Positions 32,086 through 41,669 of a stretch of 42,990 nt of DNA are shown in pieces. The DNA comes from Bacteriovorax stolpii (GTDB lineage: Bacteria > Bdellovibrionota > UBA1018). The notes under the pieces were generated by a model, which was not told where the DNA came from, did not search any database, and saw only the letters and a list, made by a program, of their open reading frames with translations. The stretch is from contig CAMAQA010000018.1 of NCBI GenBank assembly GCA_945860415.1, forward strand, positions 1-42,990, given 5' to 3'. Made by a program: the position numbers and the translations under genes. Position 1 is the first letter of the stretch. The number at the start of each line of letters is the position of its first letter.

Positions 32086-35000
32086 ATGAACCTCCGCACC
32101 CCTTCTCGTCGAATCGCCCTTCAACTCGTGGTTTTCATCGCATCGAGTAGCACCGCCTGGGCGAATCCTCTCGATGGAGTCGGAGGTTACGTTCCGCTTG
32201 CCTCCGGACAGCGCCCGGCGACGGATCTCGTGAACCCGAGCACCGGACAGATCCTTCTTTCGGATGAGCTCGAGACGATGCGCCGAAACGGAACCGACCT
32301 CTCGACCCTCGAACCCGATCCTTCGAGCGACCTGTGGCAGGAGAGCGGAACCGGTCCGCTGCCGTCGGTGCCTGAGCTCGGTGCAGCCCAGGTGCAGTTC
32401 GAATCCACCGTGCTCTCACGGACCGGAAACTTTCGCTTCGTGGGACGAGCTCCCGAGATCTCCGATCGACCCTTCACCTTCCTGATCAGCAAGACGGTCC
32501 ACACGGTCCTTCTCCGAAAGGCGCTGCTCAAGAAACTCGGCTACCGCGTGCCGGACATCCGGCGCCTGGCAAGACTGCGCCTGTCGTTCGCAACTCCCGC
32601 AGGCAAGGAGCTCTTTCTCCAGGAGATGGCCGAGTCCACCCTCGGCGCTCCGGAACGCTGGGTGGTGAACCAGAAGGAGGAGCGCACCCTGGAACTGCAG
32701 GATGTGCTGGTGATGGACTCGGTCGACGCCATCTACAACCTGGCGCTCGGAGCCCTTCCTTCCACCGTCATCCAGGGCCGGCGCGCCCTGAACGGACTCC
32801 ATCTGGCCTATGGACTGACCTCGCTGTCCGAGAGCATCAATCTTCTGTCGTGGCAGGTGGGACGCGTCGTGAGCCAGCACCTCGAGCTTGCGTTTGACGG
32901 AAGCGACGAATTCACCCCGAACTTCGACGACGCCCGGTGGATGACCCGGCGACTCACCCAGCTCACGCGCGACGACCTGAAACGGATCGTCGCTTCAACC
33001 GAACTTCCGGAGCCCGTTCAGCGAATTCTCGTCGAAAAGATCATTTCTCGAAGAAATCAGCTGGCGGAGCTGTTCAGTGATGCCCCTGCAGCTCCGGCCC
33101 TGGCGTTTGATCCCTTGGTCACGGCCCCTCCCTGCCTGATCTCAGGAAAGCTCACCTGCCCGGATTTCTCCGGCTACGGCTCGCGCTTCAGCTACGGCGA
33201 TCCGGAATCGCCGCTCTCGTCGCATGAGCTGCTGGCCTTCACGAAATCGAAGCTGATCTCCAACGTCCTTTCGAACCTGGTCCGATACACCAATGAAAAC
33301 TTCCTGCCGCGAAGCGACCTGCAGGGAAAGCTCATCGAACGGCAGCAGGAGCAGGCACTGAACCACTTCGTGGAGTTCCTGAAAACCGGCAAGACCAGCA
33401 GGACTCCGGTCGCGGCATTCGCCATTCCGACCTGGGGTGGAAACCTCATCGCCTCGCGCGACGTCATCCTCGGCGCCTACCTGGGTACCGACAATCCGGT
33501 GCAGGTTGCCGACTCCGTGGGCTTCCAGGTCAATGCCGGTGCCTTCATCGGAGTGGATGGAATCGCGGCGCCCTGGGCGGTCAGCGGCAACGTGCGCGCG
33601 TCACTCACTCGCACATTCTCGCACATCAAGCCGATCAAGAGCATCCGCGTGGCCCTGAAGCAGCCCTTCAAGAACATCCTCGTTCCGCTGGTGAACCTGG
33701 ATTACGCCGACCTGTTTCGTGAGCTCGTCGGCGCCGGATTTTCCACCCTTCCGGAAGAGAAGCGTCAGGAGCGCCTCACCCAGATCTTCAAGACGTTCCA
33801 GGAGCAGATGGACGTCGGCGAATCGCTGGTCATCACCGACTCCATCGGAGCGGAGATCCGAGCCGGCGTCGGCGCCAAAGTCACTGACGCCTTGAAGGCG
33901 TATCTCGAGCTCGGCGCCAATCAAACGGCGATCTCGCGCGTGCACCTCCATCGCAAGAGCGAAAACCTGATCCAGGTGTACAAGGACCTCGGAAACGCCC
34001 GTGGAATCCTCGTCTCGGTCGGGCTCCAGGCCATGGGCATGCCGATCATCCGGTTCTCCGCCCAGCTCCAGTCCGGCGGGGCGCAGGTCAAGTTCTCGGA
34101 ATTGAACATTGATCCCGACATGAAGAGGAACCCGAAGATCGTCGAGACGGCAGGCGCGCTTCGCTCGCTGCTGCTCACGCAGTCGCTCGAAGGCGCTCAT
34201 CGGGTCAGCCCTCCTTATTCGATCCACTACGACTTTGGCGAGCGCACCACGAAGTTCTCGCTCCTGTTCTTCGAAAAGGCCGGATTAAAATCCGATCTCC
34301 GAATGAAACTGCGCCATCCGGAGGGAGATGCCATCCAGCTTTTCCGGCTGGTCTCCGCAGATCGCAAGGGCACCAACTTCGAGCAGTTCGGCACGGAGCT
34401 CATCAACGCCATCCTGCTGAACCAGAGCCACGAGGAGTTCCTGATCTCGTCCGCGTCCAATGGACTTCCGGGAGACTCCATCCTCGGTGACCAGTTCACC
34501 CGGAGCCTCGCCTACGACGCCATTTATGAGGACCTTCCTGGCAACCGGATCCGAGTGCAGGATCCTTACCTGTCGCTTTCGTATCAATGGAGGGGCTGGT
34601 CGCTCTCGCGCCGCGAACTCGACAAGATCCTTGCCTCGATCAATGGCAGGCACCAGTTCCACTTCTTCGCGCCGCCCCTGCTTCCGGAAACCAAGAAGAT
34701 CCTGCTCTACCGCGTGAAGCTCGATTACCAGGTCTACTCCGAAGCCCTCGACCATCTGGACCTGATCGATCAGGCTCGCTTTCGATCCATCGCCGACCGC
34801 TACCTCATCCCGAAGTCGAACTACGGATGGGCTCCCAGCACGGTCGGCAGGCCACCCCATTCTCCGAGGCCGATCACTCGACGAGAGTATCTGGCAAATC
34901 TTTCATGGAAATGGGGACGGACGCACTCGGCGCTGCTCGATGCGCGAAACCGGGGCGATCTCAAGGGGACGGCAAATGCGCTCGCCGAGCTGGTTTCGCT

Positions 35001-35244
35001 TCTCGAGCTCAATCTGCACCAGGCGGGATTGACCGAAGCCTTTGGCGGCGAGGATCGCTACCACATCAGTGCCAGAATCGAAGGGTTCCGTGAAGGCGAT
35101 GAAAATGGCGATACCCCCTACCTCGCCCATTCTCTCGGCAGCTTCGGCTCCAAGTACGTGCAGGGACCGGTGAACCACATTCGCTCGCGCCTGGGCATCA
35201 ATGAAGGCGAATTCCTGATCGGCTGGCTCATGGGGAGGTTCTAA
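32086..35244 (+). CDS. Large exported protein of unknown function (1052 aa)
   Basis: A signal peptide (MNLRTPSRRIALQLVVFIAS through SSTAWA, cleavage before NPLDG) precedes about 1025 mature residues. The composition is charged and soluble, with only two cysteines close together (CLISGKLTC) and no transmembrane run after the signal. Residues about 380-600 include TWGGNLIASRDVILGAYLGT and GFQVNAGAFIGVDGIAAPWA, alternating patterns that could be beta strands; the rest is helical. The stop overlaps the next gene's ATG (TAATG), so it is translationally coupled to the subtilase. I do not recognise a domain. A role as partner, inhibitor or substrate of the protease is suggested only by coupling. Confidence 0.85.
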   Translation: MNLRTPSRRIALQLVVFIASSSTAWANPLDGVGGYVPLASGQRPATDLVNPSTGQILLSDELETMRRNGTDLSTLEPDPSSDLWQESGTGPLPSVPELGAAQVQFESTVLSRTGNFRFVGRAPEISDRPFTFLISKTVHTVLLRKALLKKLGYRVPDIRRLARLRLSFATPAGKELFLQEMAESTLGAPERWVVNQKEERTLELQDVLVMDSVDAIYNLALGALPSTVIQGRRALNGLHLAYGLTSLSESINLLSWQVGRVVSQHLELAFDGSDEFTPNFDDARWMTRRLTQLTRDDLKRIVASTELPEPVQRILVEKIISRRNQLAELFSDAPAAPALAFDPLVTAPPCLISGKLTCPDFSGYGSRFSYGDPESPLSSHELLAFTKSKLISNVLSNLVRYTNENFLPRSDLQGKLIERQQEQALNHFVEFLKTGKTSRTPVAAFAIPTWGGNLIASRDVILGAYLGTDNPVQVADSVGFQVNAGAFIGVDGIAAPWAVSGNVRASLTRTFSHIKPIKSIRVALKQPFKNILVPLVNLDYADLFRELVGAGFSTLPEEKRQERLTQIFKTFQEQMDVGESLVITDSIGAEIRAGVGAKVTDALKAYLELGANQTAISRVHLHRKSENLIQVYKDLGNARGILVSVGLQAMGMPIIRFSAQLQSGGAQVKFSELNIDPDMKRNPKIVETAGALRSLLLTQSLEGAHRVSPPYSIHYDFGERTTKFSLLFFEKAGLKSDLRMKLRHPEGDAIQLFRLVSADRKGTNFEQFGTELINAILLNQSHEEFLISSASNGLPGDSILGDQFTRSLAYDAIYEDLPGNRIRVQDPYLSLSYQWRGWSLSRRELDKILASINGRHQFHFFAPPLLPETKKILLYRVKLDYQVYSEALDHLDLIDQARFRSIADRYLIPKSNYGWAPSTVGRPPHSPRPITRREYLANLSWKWGRTHSALLDARNRGDLKGTANALAELVSLLELNLHQAGLTEAFGGEDRYHISARIEGFREGDENGDTPYLAHSLGSFGSKYVQGPVNHIRSRLGINEGEFLIGWLMGRF

Positions 35245-38117
35245 TGAATCACGCAGTCCTGTCATTCCTAGGATTTTTCCTGAGCGGATGGCTCGCGATG
35301 AGCTCCATGCTCGCCCTCGCGATCGAAGTTCCCGTGTCCGCGACGAATCCGACGAAGGATCCTTACTCCAGATTCCAGTGGGGACTTCTCAACCAGGGCC
35401 AGGTGCTTCTGGATGAGGTGGGCGACCTGCACACGCGTCGACTGACCGGTGTGCCTGGAGCCGACATTGGCCTCCCTGGGCAGGATCTTCGGCTCGATCG
35501 GACGGTGGTCGTCGCGGTGCTCGACTCCGGAGTCGATGTGGACCATCCGGACCTGGCGGGAGCCATCGCCACTAATGATGCGGAATGCGAGAACGGCAGG
35601 GTGCCCGGAAAGCCCCAGCAGGATCGCGACGGAAACGGCTTCGTCGGCGACTGTATGGGCTGGAGCTTCGTCTCGAAATCCGCCGACGGCGAACCTCGAG
35701 TGACGGATGATATCGGCCACGGCACGCACGTTGCCGGAGTGATCGCGGCGCGCGTGAACAATTCCATCGGAATCGCCGGCATCTCGAACCAGATCCGGAT
35801 CCTTCCGCTGAAGGTCTACGGAAGGCAGGAAAAATCGGCACTCCCGCTGGCGGAGCGACTGGTGCGCGCCGTCCGATACGCCGCCTCAAGGCGGGTGGAC
35901 GTCATCAATCTTTCGATGGGATGGCCCAAGGCCACGGACACACCCGAGCTTCGACGTGCATTTCAAGATGCCCTGAATTCCGGAATCACGATCGTGGCTG
36001 CAGCAGGCAACAACAGCACCGCGGATGCGGCATTTCCATGCGCCTACTCCGGAGTCCTCTGCGTCGGGGCCATCCCGGTGAACGGCGAAATGGCCTCCTT
36101 CTCGAACTTTGGTGCACAGGTCGATCTTCTGGCTCCGGGCGACCAGGTGCTCAGCCTCTTTCCGGAGCGCCTCACACCGGTCCAGTTCCAGGTCCAGGGC
36201 TACGAGGTGAAGAGCGGCAGCAGCCAGGCGGCGCCGTTCGTCTCGGCGATCGCCGCAGTGATCAAGGGACTTCACCCGGGAATCACCGAAACGGAACTGC
36301 GGTCACGCCTGTTCGCGACTGCGCTCCCCGACCCGACGGGACGCGCGCTCTTCGGCACGGTCCGCATGGCGGCAGCGCTGGAATCCCCGATGCAGCCCAC
36401 CTTGGTGCCGGACTTCAAGGAGGCCTCCGGGCTCCGAATGTCTTCCCGAGACGCGCAATCGGCCGAGGGAGTCCTGGACCTTCGCGTGCATTCCGAGGGC
36501 CTGCCTTCCAAGAACGTTGAGGTCAGGATCGAGCCACTCACTCCCGGTTATCGCGTGCTCAACGCCGAAACCGGCTTCGCCAGCATCGGAGCAGGCGAAT
36601 CGGCCGGAGCTTCATTCACGATCATCGCTGACTCGCTCGACGTGGAGCAGATCTTCGAGTACCGCGTGACCCTGTCCTCAGCACTCGCGCACGCCCGCAG
36701 TTTCCGTTCTCGCGCACGTGCCAGGATCAATCCGGGCTACCGTCTCCTTCCGTTTCCGTCACAGAAGATCGCCCCCGGGGAACTCCGCAGCGTGGATCTC
36801 CGCCATTCCGAATCCGATGCCGCGGAATACTTTCAATGGAAGCGAGGACAGGACTTGCGGCTCCTCCGGATCACCGACTCAGGACTGGAGGAATCGGCCA
36901 GAATTCCGGCGCCGGAATGGGAGGATCTGCTCGCCTTTCGACGCCTCGACCTCGACGGCGACGGCCAGGAGGACTATTGGATCTGCGCAGTCGCGCGAGA
37001 CCCGGCACAGCCCGCGCAGAAGTTCCTGAAGCTCCACTGGCTCGACTCTGCCTTGAAGCCGGTCAGGGGCGCTCCAGCGTCGATCGACTGGCGACCGAGC
37101 GAAGCAGTTCCCGACTTCAAACGTCTCGCCTGGACCTGGATTCCGCTGGCCTCCTCCCGCTCCGGATCGATCCGCACCCCGGTGTTCGAGTCGGAAGGAA
37201 AGCTCCCGGAGTCGGAACAGCCGAGGAGTCGTTTCGAACCGCGGGATGAGACCGTCCGTCGCCGAAGCTACGTCCTGCAGTTTCCACAGGCGGTTCTACG
37301 AACTTTCGACTCTCCGGAATTTGAGAAATCCTTCCGTGAACGCCAACGCCTGCCCTTCCGCGACCAGATCCGACCTGTGGCCATGATTCCGCAGGGCCCC
37401 TCGGATCTGAAGTCCGGTCGAATCCGGATGCTCGTATCGATCGGACGCCTGGGCGCCGAAACCCAGGGAATCGTTGCCTGGGACTCCACGAGCCCAACGG
37501 CCGAGTGGCGCTGGACCCCGCTCGCGCCCGAAGCACCGAACGTTCGCGGCTGGTCGCTCCTGCGCCCCTGGGGGGATGCGCCCGACTCGCTCGTCGCTGC
37601 GGTGGTCCACTCGGACCAGATCGCGCAACACTGGCGCCTGCACACGGTCGACGCACCGGACCTCGGAACCACGACGCGAGTCGACGCCGCGGGCTCGGGG
37701 CAGGCCGCGAGAGACTCTCTCCTCGGAGTGGTGGCCGCGTTCGAAACGTCGGCGGGATCGACCGTGGTCTACCAGACGAAGACGCAGCTGCTGTCGAGCT
37801 TCCGAGACAGGACGGGTCGCGAAAGAGTGTTCTCGCGCGGGATTTCGCGATTCAGCTTCCTGCCGGGCCAGTTGATGAGCGACGTCTACCACCCCCTGGC
37901 CCTCTCCATCGAAGGCCGAAAGACGGCGGCATTCTATGTCGACTCCTCAGCCATACTCGGAAATCATGTCATGCTCCTGGTGCAGGACCGCGATGGAGAG
38001 TGGCGGGCTCCGCTGCGCTGGAGCCTCGAGATTCCAGACGGCTGTCGGACGATGAACCCCGGATCCGAAGCCCTGATCTTCCACTGCGAGGATGGGTTGC
38101 GGCAGATCAGCCTCTAG
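35244..38117 (+). CDS. Secreted subtilisin-like S8 serine protease with long C-terminal region
   Basis: A 957-aa protein with a signal peptide at about 1-27 (FLGFFLSGWLAMSSMLALA). The S8 domain spans about 40-375, with catalytic D94 (VAVLDSGVDVDHPD), H159 (GHGTHVAGVIAAR) and S327 (SGSSQAAPF), and an oxyanion Asn in AAAGNNS. SQAAPF replaces the usual SMAAPH, a mild departure. A further 580 residues follow: a beta-rich section about 395-500, then a segment with LDLDGDGQEDYW at about 571-582, reminiscent of an FG-GAP/calcium-binding repeat, and propeller-like strands. There is no obvious pro-domain (only about 60 residues before Asp94), so folding may need another factor, possibly the coupled 1052-aa protein. 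Confidence 0.95.
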   Translation: MNHAVLSFLGFFLSGWLAMSSMLALAIEVPVSATNPTKDPYSRFQWGLLNQGQVLLDEVGDLHTRRLTGVPGADIGLPGQDLRLDRTVVVAVLDSGVDVDHPDLAGAIATNDAECENGRVPGKPQQDRDGNGFVGDCMGWSFVSKSADGEPRVTDDIGHGTHVAGVIAARVNNSIGIAGISNQIRILPLKVYGRQEKSALPLAERLVRAVRYAASRRVDVINLSMGWPKATDTPELRRAFQDALNSGITIVAAAGNNSTADAAFPCAYSGVLCVGAIPVNGEMASFSNFGAQVDLLAPGDQVLSLFPERLTPVQFQVQGYEVKSGSSQAAPFVSAIAAVIKGLHPGITETELRSRLFATALPDPTGRALFGTVRMAAALESPMQPTLVPDFKEASGLRMSSRDAQSAEGVLDLRVHSEGLPSKNVEVRIEPLTPGYRVLNAETGFASIGAGESAGASFTIIADSLDVEQIFEYRVTLSSALAHARSFRSRARARINPGYRLLPFPSQKIAPGELRSVDLRHSESDAAEYFQWKRGQDLRLLRITDSGLEESARIPAPEWEDLLAFRRLDLDGDGQEDYWICAVARDPAQPAQKFLKLHWLDSALKPVRGAPASIDWRPSEAVPDFKRLAWTWIPLASSRSGSIRTPVFESEGKLPESEQPRSRFEPRDETVRRRSYVLQFPQAVLRTFDSPEFEKSFRERQRLPFRDQIRPVAMIPQGPSDLKSGRIRMLVSIGRLGAETQGIVAWDSTSPTAEWRWTPLAPEAPNVRGWSLLRPWGDAPDSLVAAVVHSDQIAQHWRLHTVDAPDLGTTTRVDAAGSGQAARDSLLGVVAAFETSAGSTVVYQTKTQLLSSFRDRTGRERVFSRGISRFSFLPGQLMSDVYHPLALSIEGRKTAAFYVDSSAILGNHVMLLVQDRDGEWRAPLRWSLEIPDGCRTMNPGSEALIFHCEDGLRQISL

Positions 38118-38126
38118 GCATGCTCA

Positions 38127-39317
38127 TCAAACTCGAAGCGCCGAGTAAAAGAGCCACTCGACCTGGTACTTTTCCTGACGTTCGCGCAGGAACGCCTGAT
38201 ACGGGCAGCGCTGACCGCGAATTTCGATCCGGCTCCCGCCGGGCACGGGCTTACGGATTCCCCATGGAAATTCCTGGTAAGGATCGATCGCGCCGAGAAC
38301 GAAGGTCGTTCGGTTATCCGAAGCGGAGTTGAGCTCGCCCTGCACGAAGCCCACGGCGGCCGCAGCAGGTACAGGAGGCTGCTGGCGGATCTCCACCTTG
38401 CGGGATTCAAAGATCTTCATCCTCTCCGGAGTGCTGCGAGCCCAGGCCCACAGGCGATCGGAAAGCCATCCTCGAGTCGCGCCATCAATGAACGTCAGCG
38501 GGCCCTCATGTGCCGCAAAGAACTGATCGAGGAGATCCTCATCGTTTCGGGTGATCGTCCAGGGCTCGAGCTTGCGCTCGAGTGCATCAAGGGCACGCGC
38601 AATCTCCGGCTCTTCCATCGCGCGACCACTCGGAAGCCAGATCTTCACTTCCACATAAGGCGGAGTGGCGCGGTAGCCGGTGATCAGGCCCGTGTCCTTG
38701 ACGATCTCCTCGACCCACTCTCCCAGCTCCGCCTCGCTGCGTCCCAGCACCTGCCACTTCAGCGGCTGGATGGGCGTGAATTGTCCGAACTTTTCGCTCA
38801 GCCAGGGCGCAAGATGATCCTGCCACACGGCCTCGATCTCGCGCGGCGGTCCGGGAAGGACGACCACTGCCAGATCGGAACGTTCGAGCAGGAATCCATC
38901 CGCCGTGCCTTCACGATTCTGGAGCACCCGGGCACCCACCGGAAAAAAAGCCTGCTGCTTGTTCGACTCGGGCGCACTCAGTCCGCGGCGCTTCAATCGT
39001 TCGACGATGCGTTCCCAGGAAGGCTGGTGCCATTCCAGTGCACTGCCCCACCACTGTGCGACCACCTCGCGCGTGAAGTCATCCGTCGTCGGCCCCAGGC
39101 CTCCGGTGATGAAGACGAGCTTTCCATGCTGCTCTGCGAGCCGCATCGCTTCGAGCATCAGCTTTCGCTCATCGGGAACCGCCAGGTGCCACGAAACCGG
39201 AATGCCGCGGGCTTCGAGCTGCTTCGAAATCCAAGATGCATTGCGATTGGTAATTTGGCCGCTCGTCAGCTCGGTGCCGATAGCGAGGTAGACTGCATGG
39301 GGAGGTAATTGAAGCAT
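38127..39317 (-). CDS. CinA-like protein with degenerate C-terminal deamidase domain
   Basis: A 396-aa protein. The first 170 residues are a clear CinA N-terminal (MoCF-like) domain: YLAIGTELTSGQITNRNASW, GGLGPTTDDFTREVVAQWW and VVVLPGPPREIEAVW, the form linked to ADP-ribose pyrophosphatase activity in CinA. The C-terminal region aligns by position with the PncC/NMN deamidase domain, but the SxTGG catalytic loop reads GATRG, so the nucleophilic Ser is lost, and the later substrate motifs are not recognisable. The last gene of the feo operon, it starts 14 bases after a 57-aa membrane protein. It is convergent with the S8 protease. Confidence 0.85.
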   Translation of the reverse strand: MLQLPPHAVYLAIGTELTSGQITNRNASWISKQLEARGIPVSWHLAVPDERKLMLEAMRLAEQHGKLVFITGGLGPTTDDFTREVVAQWWGSALEWHQPSWERIVERLKRRGLSAPESNKQQAFFPVGARVLQNREGTADGFLLERSDLAVVVLPGPPREIEAVWQDHLAPWLSEKFGQFTPIQPLKWQVLGRSEAELGEWVEEIVKDTGLITGYRATPPYVEVKIWLPSGRAMEEPEIARALDALERKLEPWTITRNDEDLLDQFFAAHEGPLTFIDGATRGWLSDRLWAWARSTPERMKIFESRKVEIRQQPPVPAAAAVGFVQGELNSASDNRTTFVLGAIDPYQEFPWGIRKPVPGGSRIEIRGQRCPYQAFLRERQEKYQVEWLFYSALRV

Positions 39318-39331
39318 GGTCGCAATTTACT

Positions 39332-39505
39332 TCAGTGGCAGCGTTTTCCAAAACGGAGACGCATCGCCCATTTGACGCGACCGTGACGAAGCAGCCATCC
39401 CGTCACCGACGGCAGCCAGAGCGGCCGAGTGAGCTTCAATGCCCACCAGACGAGGATGGCAGCCACGATGCCAAATACCGAAAGCTCCTGGGCGGATGCC
39501 GTCAT
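39332..39505 (-). CDS. 57-aa membrane protein coupled to feoB
   Basis: ATG 39505 overlaps the feoB stop (ATGA), so translation is coupled. One hydrophobic helix is seen (LSVFGIVAAILVWWALKL, about residues 8-25), followed by a basic tail (RHGRVKWAMRLRFGKRCH) with a single Cys near the end. It fills the place where FeoC or small FeoB-associated proteins are often found, but lacks the HTH of FeoC and the clustered cysteines of FeoB-associated Cys-rich proteins. The positive tail implies the C-terminus is cytoplasmic. No homologue is recognised. Confidence 0.72.
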   Translation of the reverse strand: MTASAQELSVFGIVAAILVWWALKLTRPLWLPSVTGWLLRHGRVKWAMRLRFGKRCH

Positions 39506-41400
39506 GCCGAACCCCAGAGCCAGCCCACAAGATGGAACGTGGCAAACGAGGCCACATACGCCAGGGCCGTCATGTACCCGAGCAGGAAGAGCGGCCACTT
39601 CCAGGTATTCGTTTCCCGCCGGACGACAGCCAGCGTCGACAGGCATTGCGGAGCGAAAATGTACCAGACGATCAGGCTGAGCGCCGTGGCGAGTGACCAG
39701 CTCACCGCAAGCCTCTCTCCGAGCGCCTTCTCCACCTGTGTTTCATCACCCTCGAGCGCGTAGACCGTACCGAGTGCGCTGACCATGACCTCACGCGCGG
39801 CGAAGCCCGGAATCAATGCGATGCCGACACGCCAGTCAAAGCCCAGAGGCTTCAGCAGCGGCTCGACCGCATGGCCAAGCCTGCCGGCGTAACTGTAGTG
39901 AATCGCGGGAGCGCCCCCCTCGGCCGGACCTGGCGCCGTTGCCGGCGGAGCAGGATACGACGACAGGAACCACACCAGCACCGAGAGCGACAGGATCACG
40001 GTGCCTGCACGACGCAGGAAGATCTTCGCACGTTCGATGAGCCCGAGCAGCACGCCCTTCAAACTCGGCAGCTTGTAGGTCGGAAGCTCCATCAGGAGCG
40101 GCGGCTTCGGTCCACGCAGGATGGTGCGCCGAAAAAGCCAAGCCATCGTGAGCGGTGCGATCGTTCCCGCAAGATAGAGCCCGAAGAGAACTGCGCCCTG
40201 CATCCGGAACGGCCCGAAAAAGGGCTGATCGGGAATGAAGGCTCCAACAAGCAGCGTGTAGACGGGAAGCCGCGCGGAGCAGGTGGTGAGCGGCGCCACC
40301 AGAATGGTGGCCAGTCGATCGCGTGGGTTGGCGATCGTGCGCGTCGAGAGGATTCCCGGAATCGCGCAGGCAAAGGACGAGAGCAGTGGAATGAAGGCGC
40401 GACCGTGGAGGCCGACGCCTCCCATCACGCGGTCCATGATGAAGGCGGCTCGCGCAAGGTACCCCGAGTCCTCCAGCACGAGGATGAACGAGAACAGGAT
40501 CAAAATCTGCGGCAGAAAGACGAGCACCGAGCCGACACCGGCAATGACACCATCCACCAGCAGGCTCTTGAGCGGACCATCCGCGAGGAGCGATCCGACC
40601 CAGCTTCCGAACGCGGCCACGCCCTGCTCGATCCAGTCCTGTGGAATCGAGGCCCAGGAGAAGATCGCCTGGAACATGAATGCCAGCACCGACGCGAGGA
40701 CCACGAAACCCAGAACAGGATGCAGGAAGATCCGGTCGAGCCTTTCGGTCCAGAGCGCCGGAGTACCGGATTTCTTCGTGGATGCCTTCAAGACCCGATC
40801 GACTTCCGAAAAGCGCGCGCGCACCGAGGCGGAGTCCGAGCGCTTCCATTCTGTTCGCGGAGCGGCAGCCGGATTTGCGCGGAGGGCCTCGTCGACTGCG
40901 GCAAGAAGCTCGTTCAGGCCGAGATTCTTCACGGCCACGGTTGGAACCACGGGAATGCCGAGCTCCACGGAAAGGCGCACGAGGTCGAGCTCGAGTCCGC
41001 GCTTTCTCGCGAGGTCCATCATGTTCAGCGCCAGCACGAGCGGCACGTTCAAATCGCGAAGTTCCAGCACTAGCCCGAGATTGCGCTCGAGGTTCGTGGC
41101 GTCAGCAACAGCCACGAGCGCGACCGGGGGATCTTCACCCTGGATCTTTCCGAGCAGCACGTCGCGCGTGATCGCCTCGTCAGGCGTACGCGCGTCGAGG
41201 CTGTAGGTTCCGGGAAGGTCGAGCACGCGAAGCGTACGGCCATCGGGAAGACCGATCGCGCCTTCCTTGCGTTCGACCGTCACACCCGGATAATTCGCGA
41301 CCTTCTGCCGAGAGCCGGTGAGCGCATTGAAGAGCGAGGTCTTTCCGCAATTCGGAAGCCCGGCCAGCGCAATCATCTTTGGAGCGTCCGTCGCACTCAT
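39502..41400 (-). CDS. feoB: Ferrous iron transport protein B
   Basis: A 632-aa inner-membrane Fe2+ importer. The N-terminal G domain has G1 GLPNCGKTS (14-22), G3 DLPGTYSLD and G4 NMMD. The C-terminal membrane domain has the Gate and FeoB_C segments with eight or so helices (VLAFMFQAIFSW, LPQILILFSFILVLEDSGYL, SFACAIPGILSTRT with the conserved Cys of the Gate). The length is a little short of E. coli FeoB (773) and close to many Gram-negative and archaeal forms. The ATG overlaps feoA by four bases and the stop overlaps the 57-aa gene. Confidence 0.96.
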   Translation of the reverse strand: MSATDAPKMIALAGLPNCGKTSLFNALTGSRQKVANYPGVTVERKEGAIGLPDGRTLRVLDLPGTYSLDARTPDEAITRDVLLGKIQGEDPPVALVAVADATNLERNLGLVLELRDLNVPLVLALNMMDLARKRGLELDLVRLSVELGIPVVPTVAVKNLGLNELLAAVDEALRANPAAAPRTEWKRSDSASVRARFSEVDRVLKASTKKSGTPALWTERLDRIFLHPVLGFVVLASVLAFMFQAIFSWASIPQDWIEQGVAAFGSWVGSLLADGPLKSLLVDGVIAGVGSVLVFLPQILILFSFILVLEDSGYLARAAFIMDRVMGGVGLHGRAFIPLLSSFACAIPGILSTRTIANPRDRLATILVAPLTTCSARLPVYTLLVGAFIPDQPFFGPFRMQGAVLFGLYLAGTIAPLTMAWLFRRTILRGPKPPLLMELPTYKLPSLKGVLLGLIERAKIFLRRAGTVILSLSVLVWFLSSYPAPPATAPGPAEGGAPAIHYSYAGRLGHAVEPLLKPLGFDWRVGIALIPGFAAREVMVSALGTVYALEGDETQVEKALGERLAVSWSLATALSLIVWYIFAPQCLSTLAVVRRETNTWKWPLFLLGYMTALAYVASFATFHLVGWLWGSA

Positions 41401-41669
41401 GATTCGGGCCCTTCCGCATGCGGCTCGTGAAGGAGCTCGACATCAATTCCGGCAGCCTCCTGCCGGCGCAGCGCAATCAGCGCGCCGCGCACTTCCACGG
41501 CAATCGGGTCGCCACCGAGCGGCGCCTGATGGACGACGCGCACGGGGCTGCCCTCGAGTATGCCGATCTCCAGAAAACTGCGGGTCATTTCGTCGGTCGC
41601 GGCGTTCACAGCCGTGATGCGGGCACGCATTCCTTTTTTCAGCTCACCCAGCGTCATGGTCTTCTTCAC
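41397..41669 (-). CDS. feoA: FeoA-family protein
   Basis: A 90-aa protein with the SH3-like FeoA fold: MTLGELKKGMRARITAVN, then RSFLEIGILEGSPVRVVHQA and DPIAVEVRGALIALRRQEA. FeoA binds or tunes FeoB. It overlaps the feoB start by four bases and its own start overlaps the regulator's stop, so regulator, feoA and feoB are translationally coupled. The acidic C-terminal tail (HEPHAEGPES) extends a little past the usual end. Confidence 0.93.
   Translation of the reverse strand: MKKTMTLGELKKGMRARITAVNAATDEMTRSFLEIGILEGSPVRVVHQAPLGGDPIAVEVRGALIALRRQEAAGIDVELLHEPHAEGPES

Noticed and set aside
39332..39646. 104-residue version of the small protein after feoB
   Set aside because: The extra N-terminal 47 residues are feoB read in another frame; ATG 39505 overlapping the feoB stop is the natural start.
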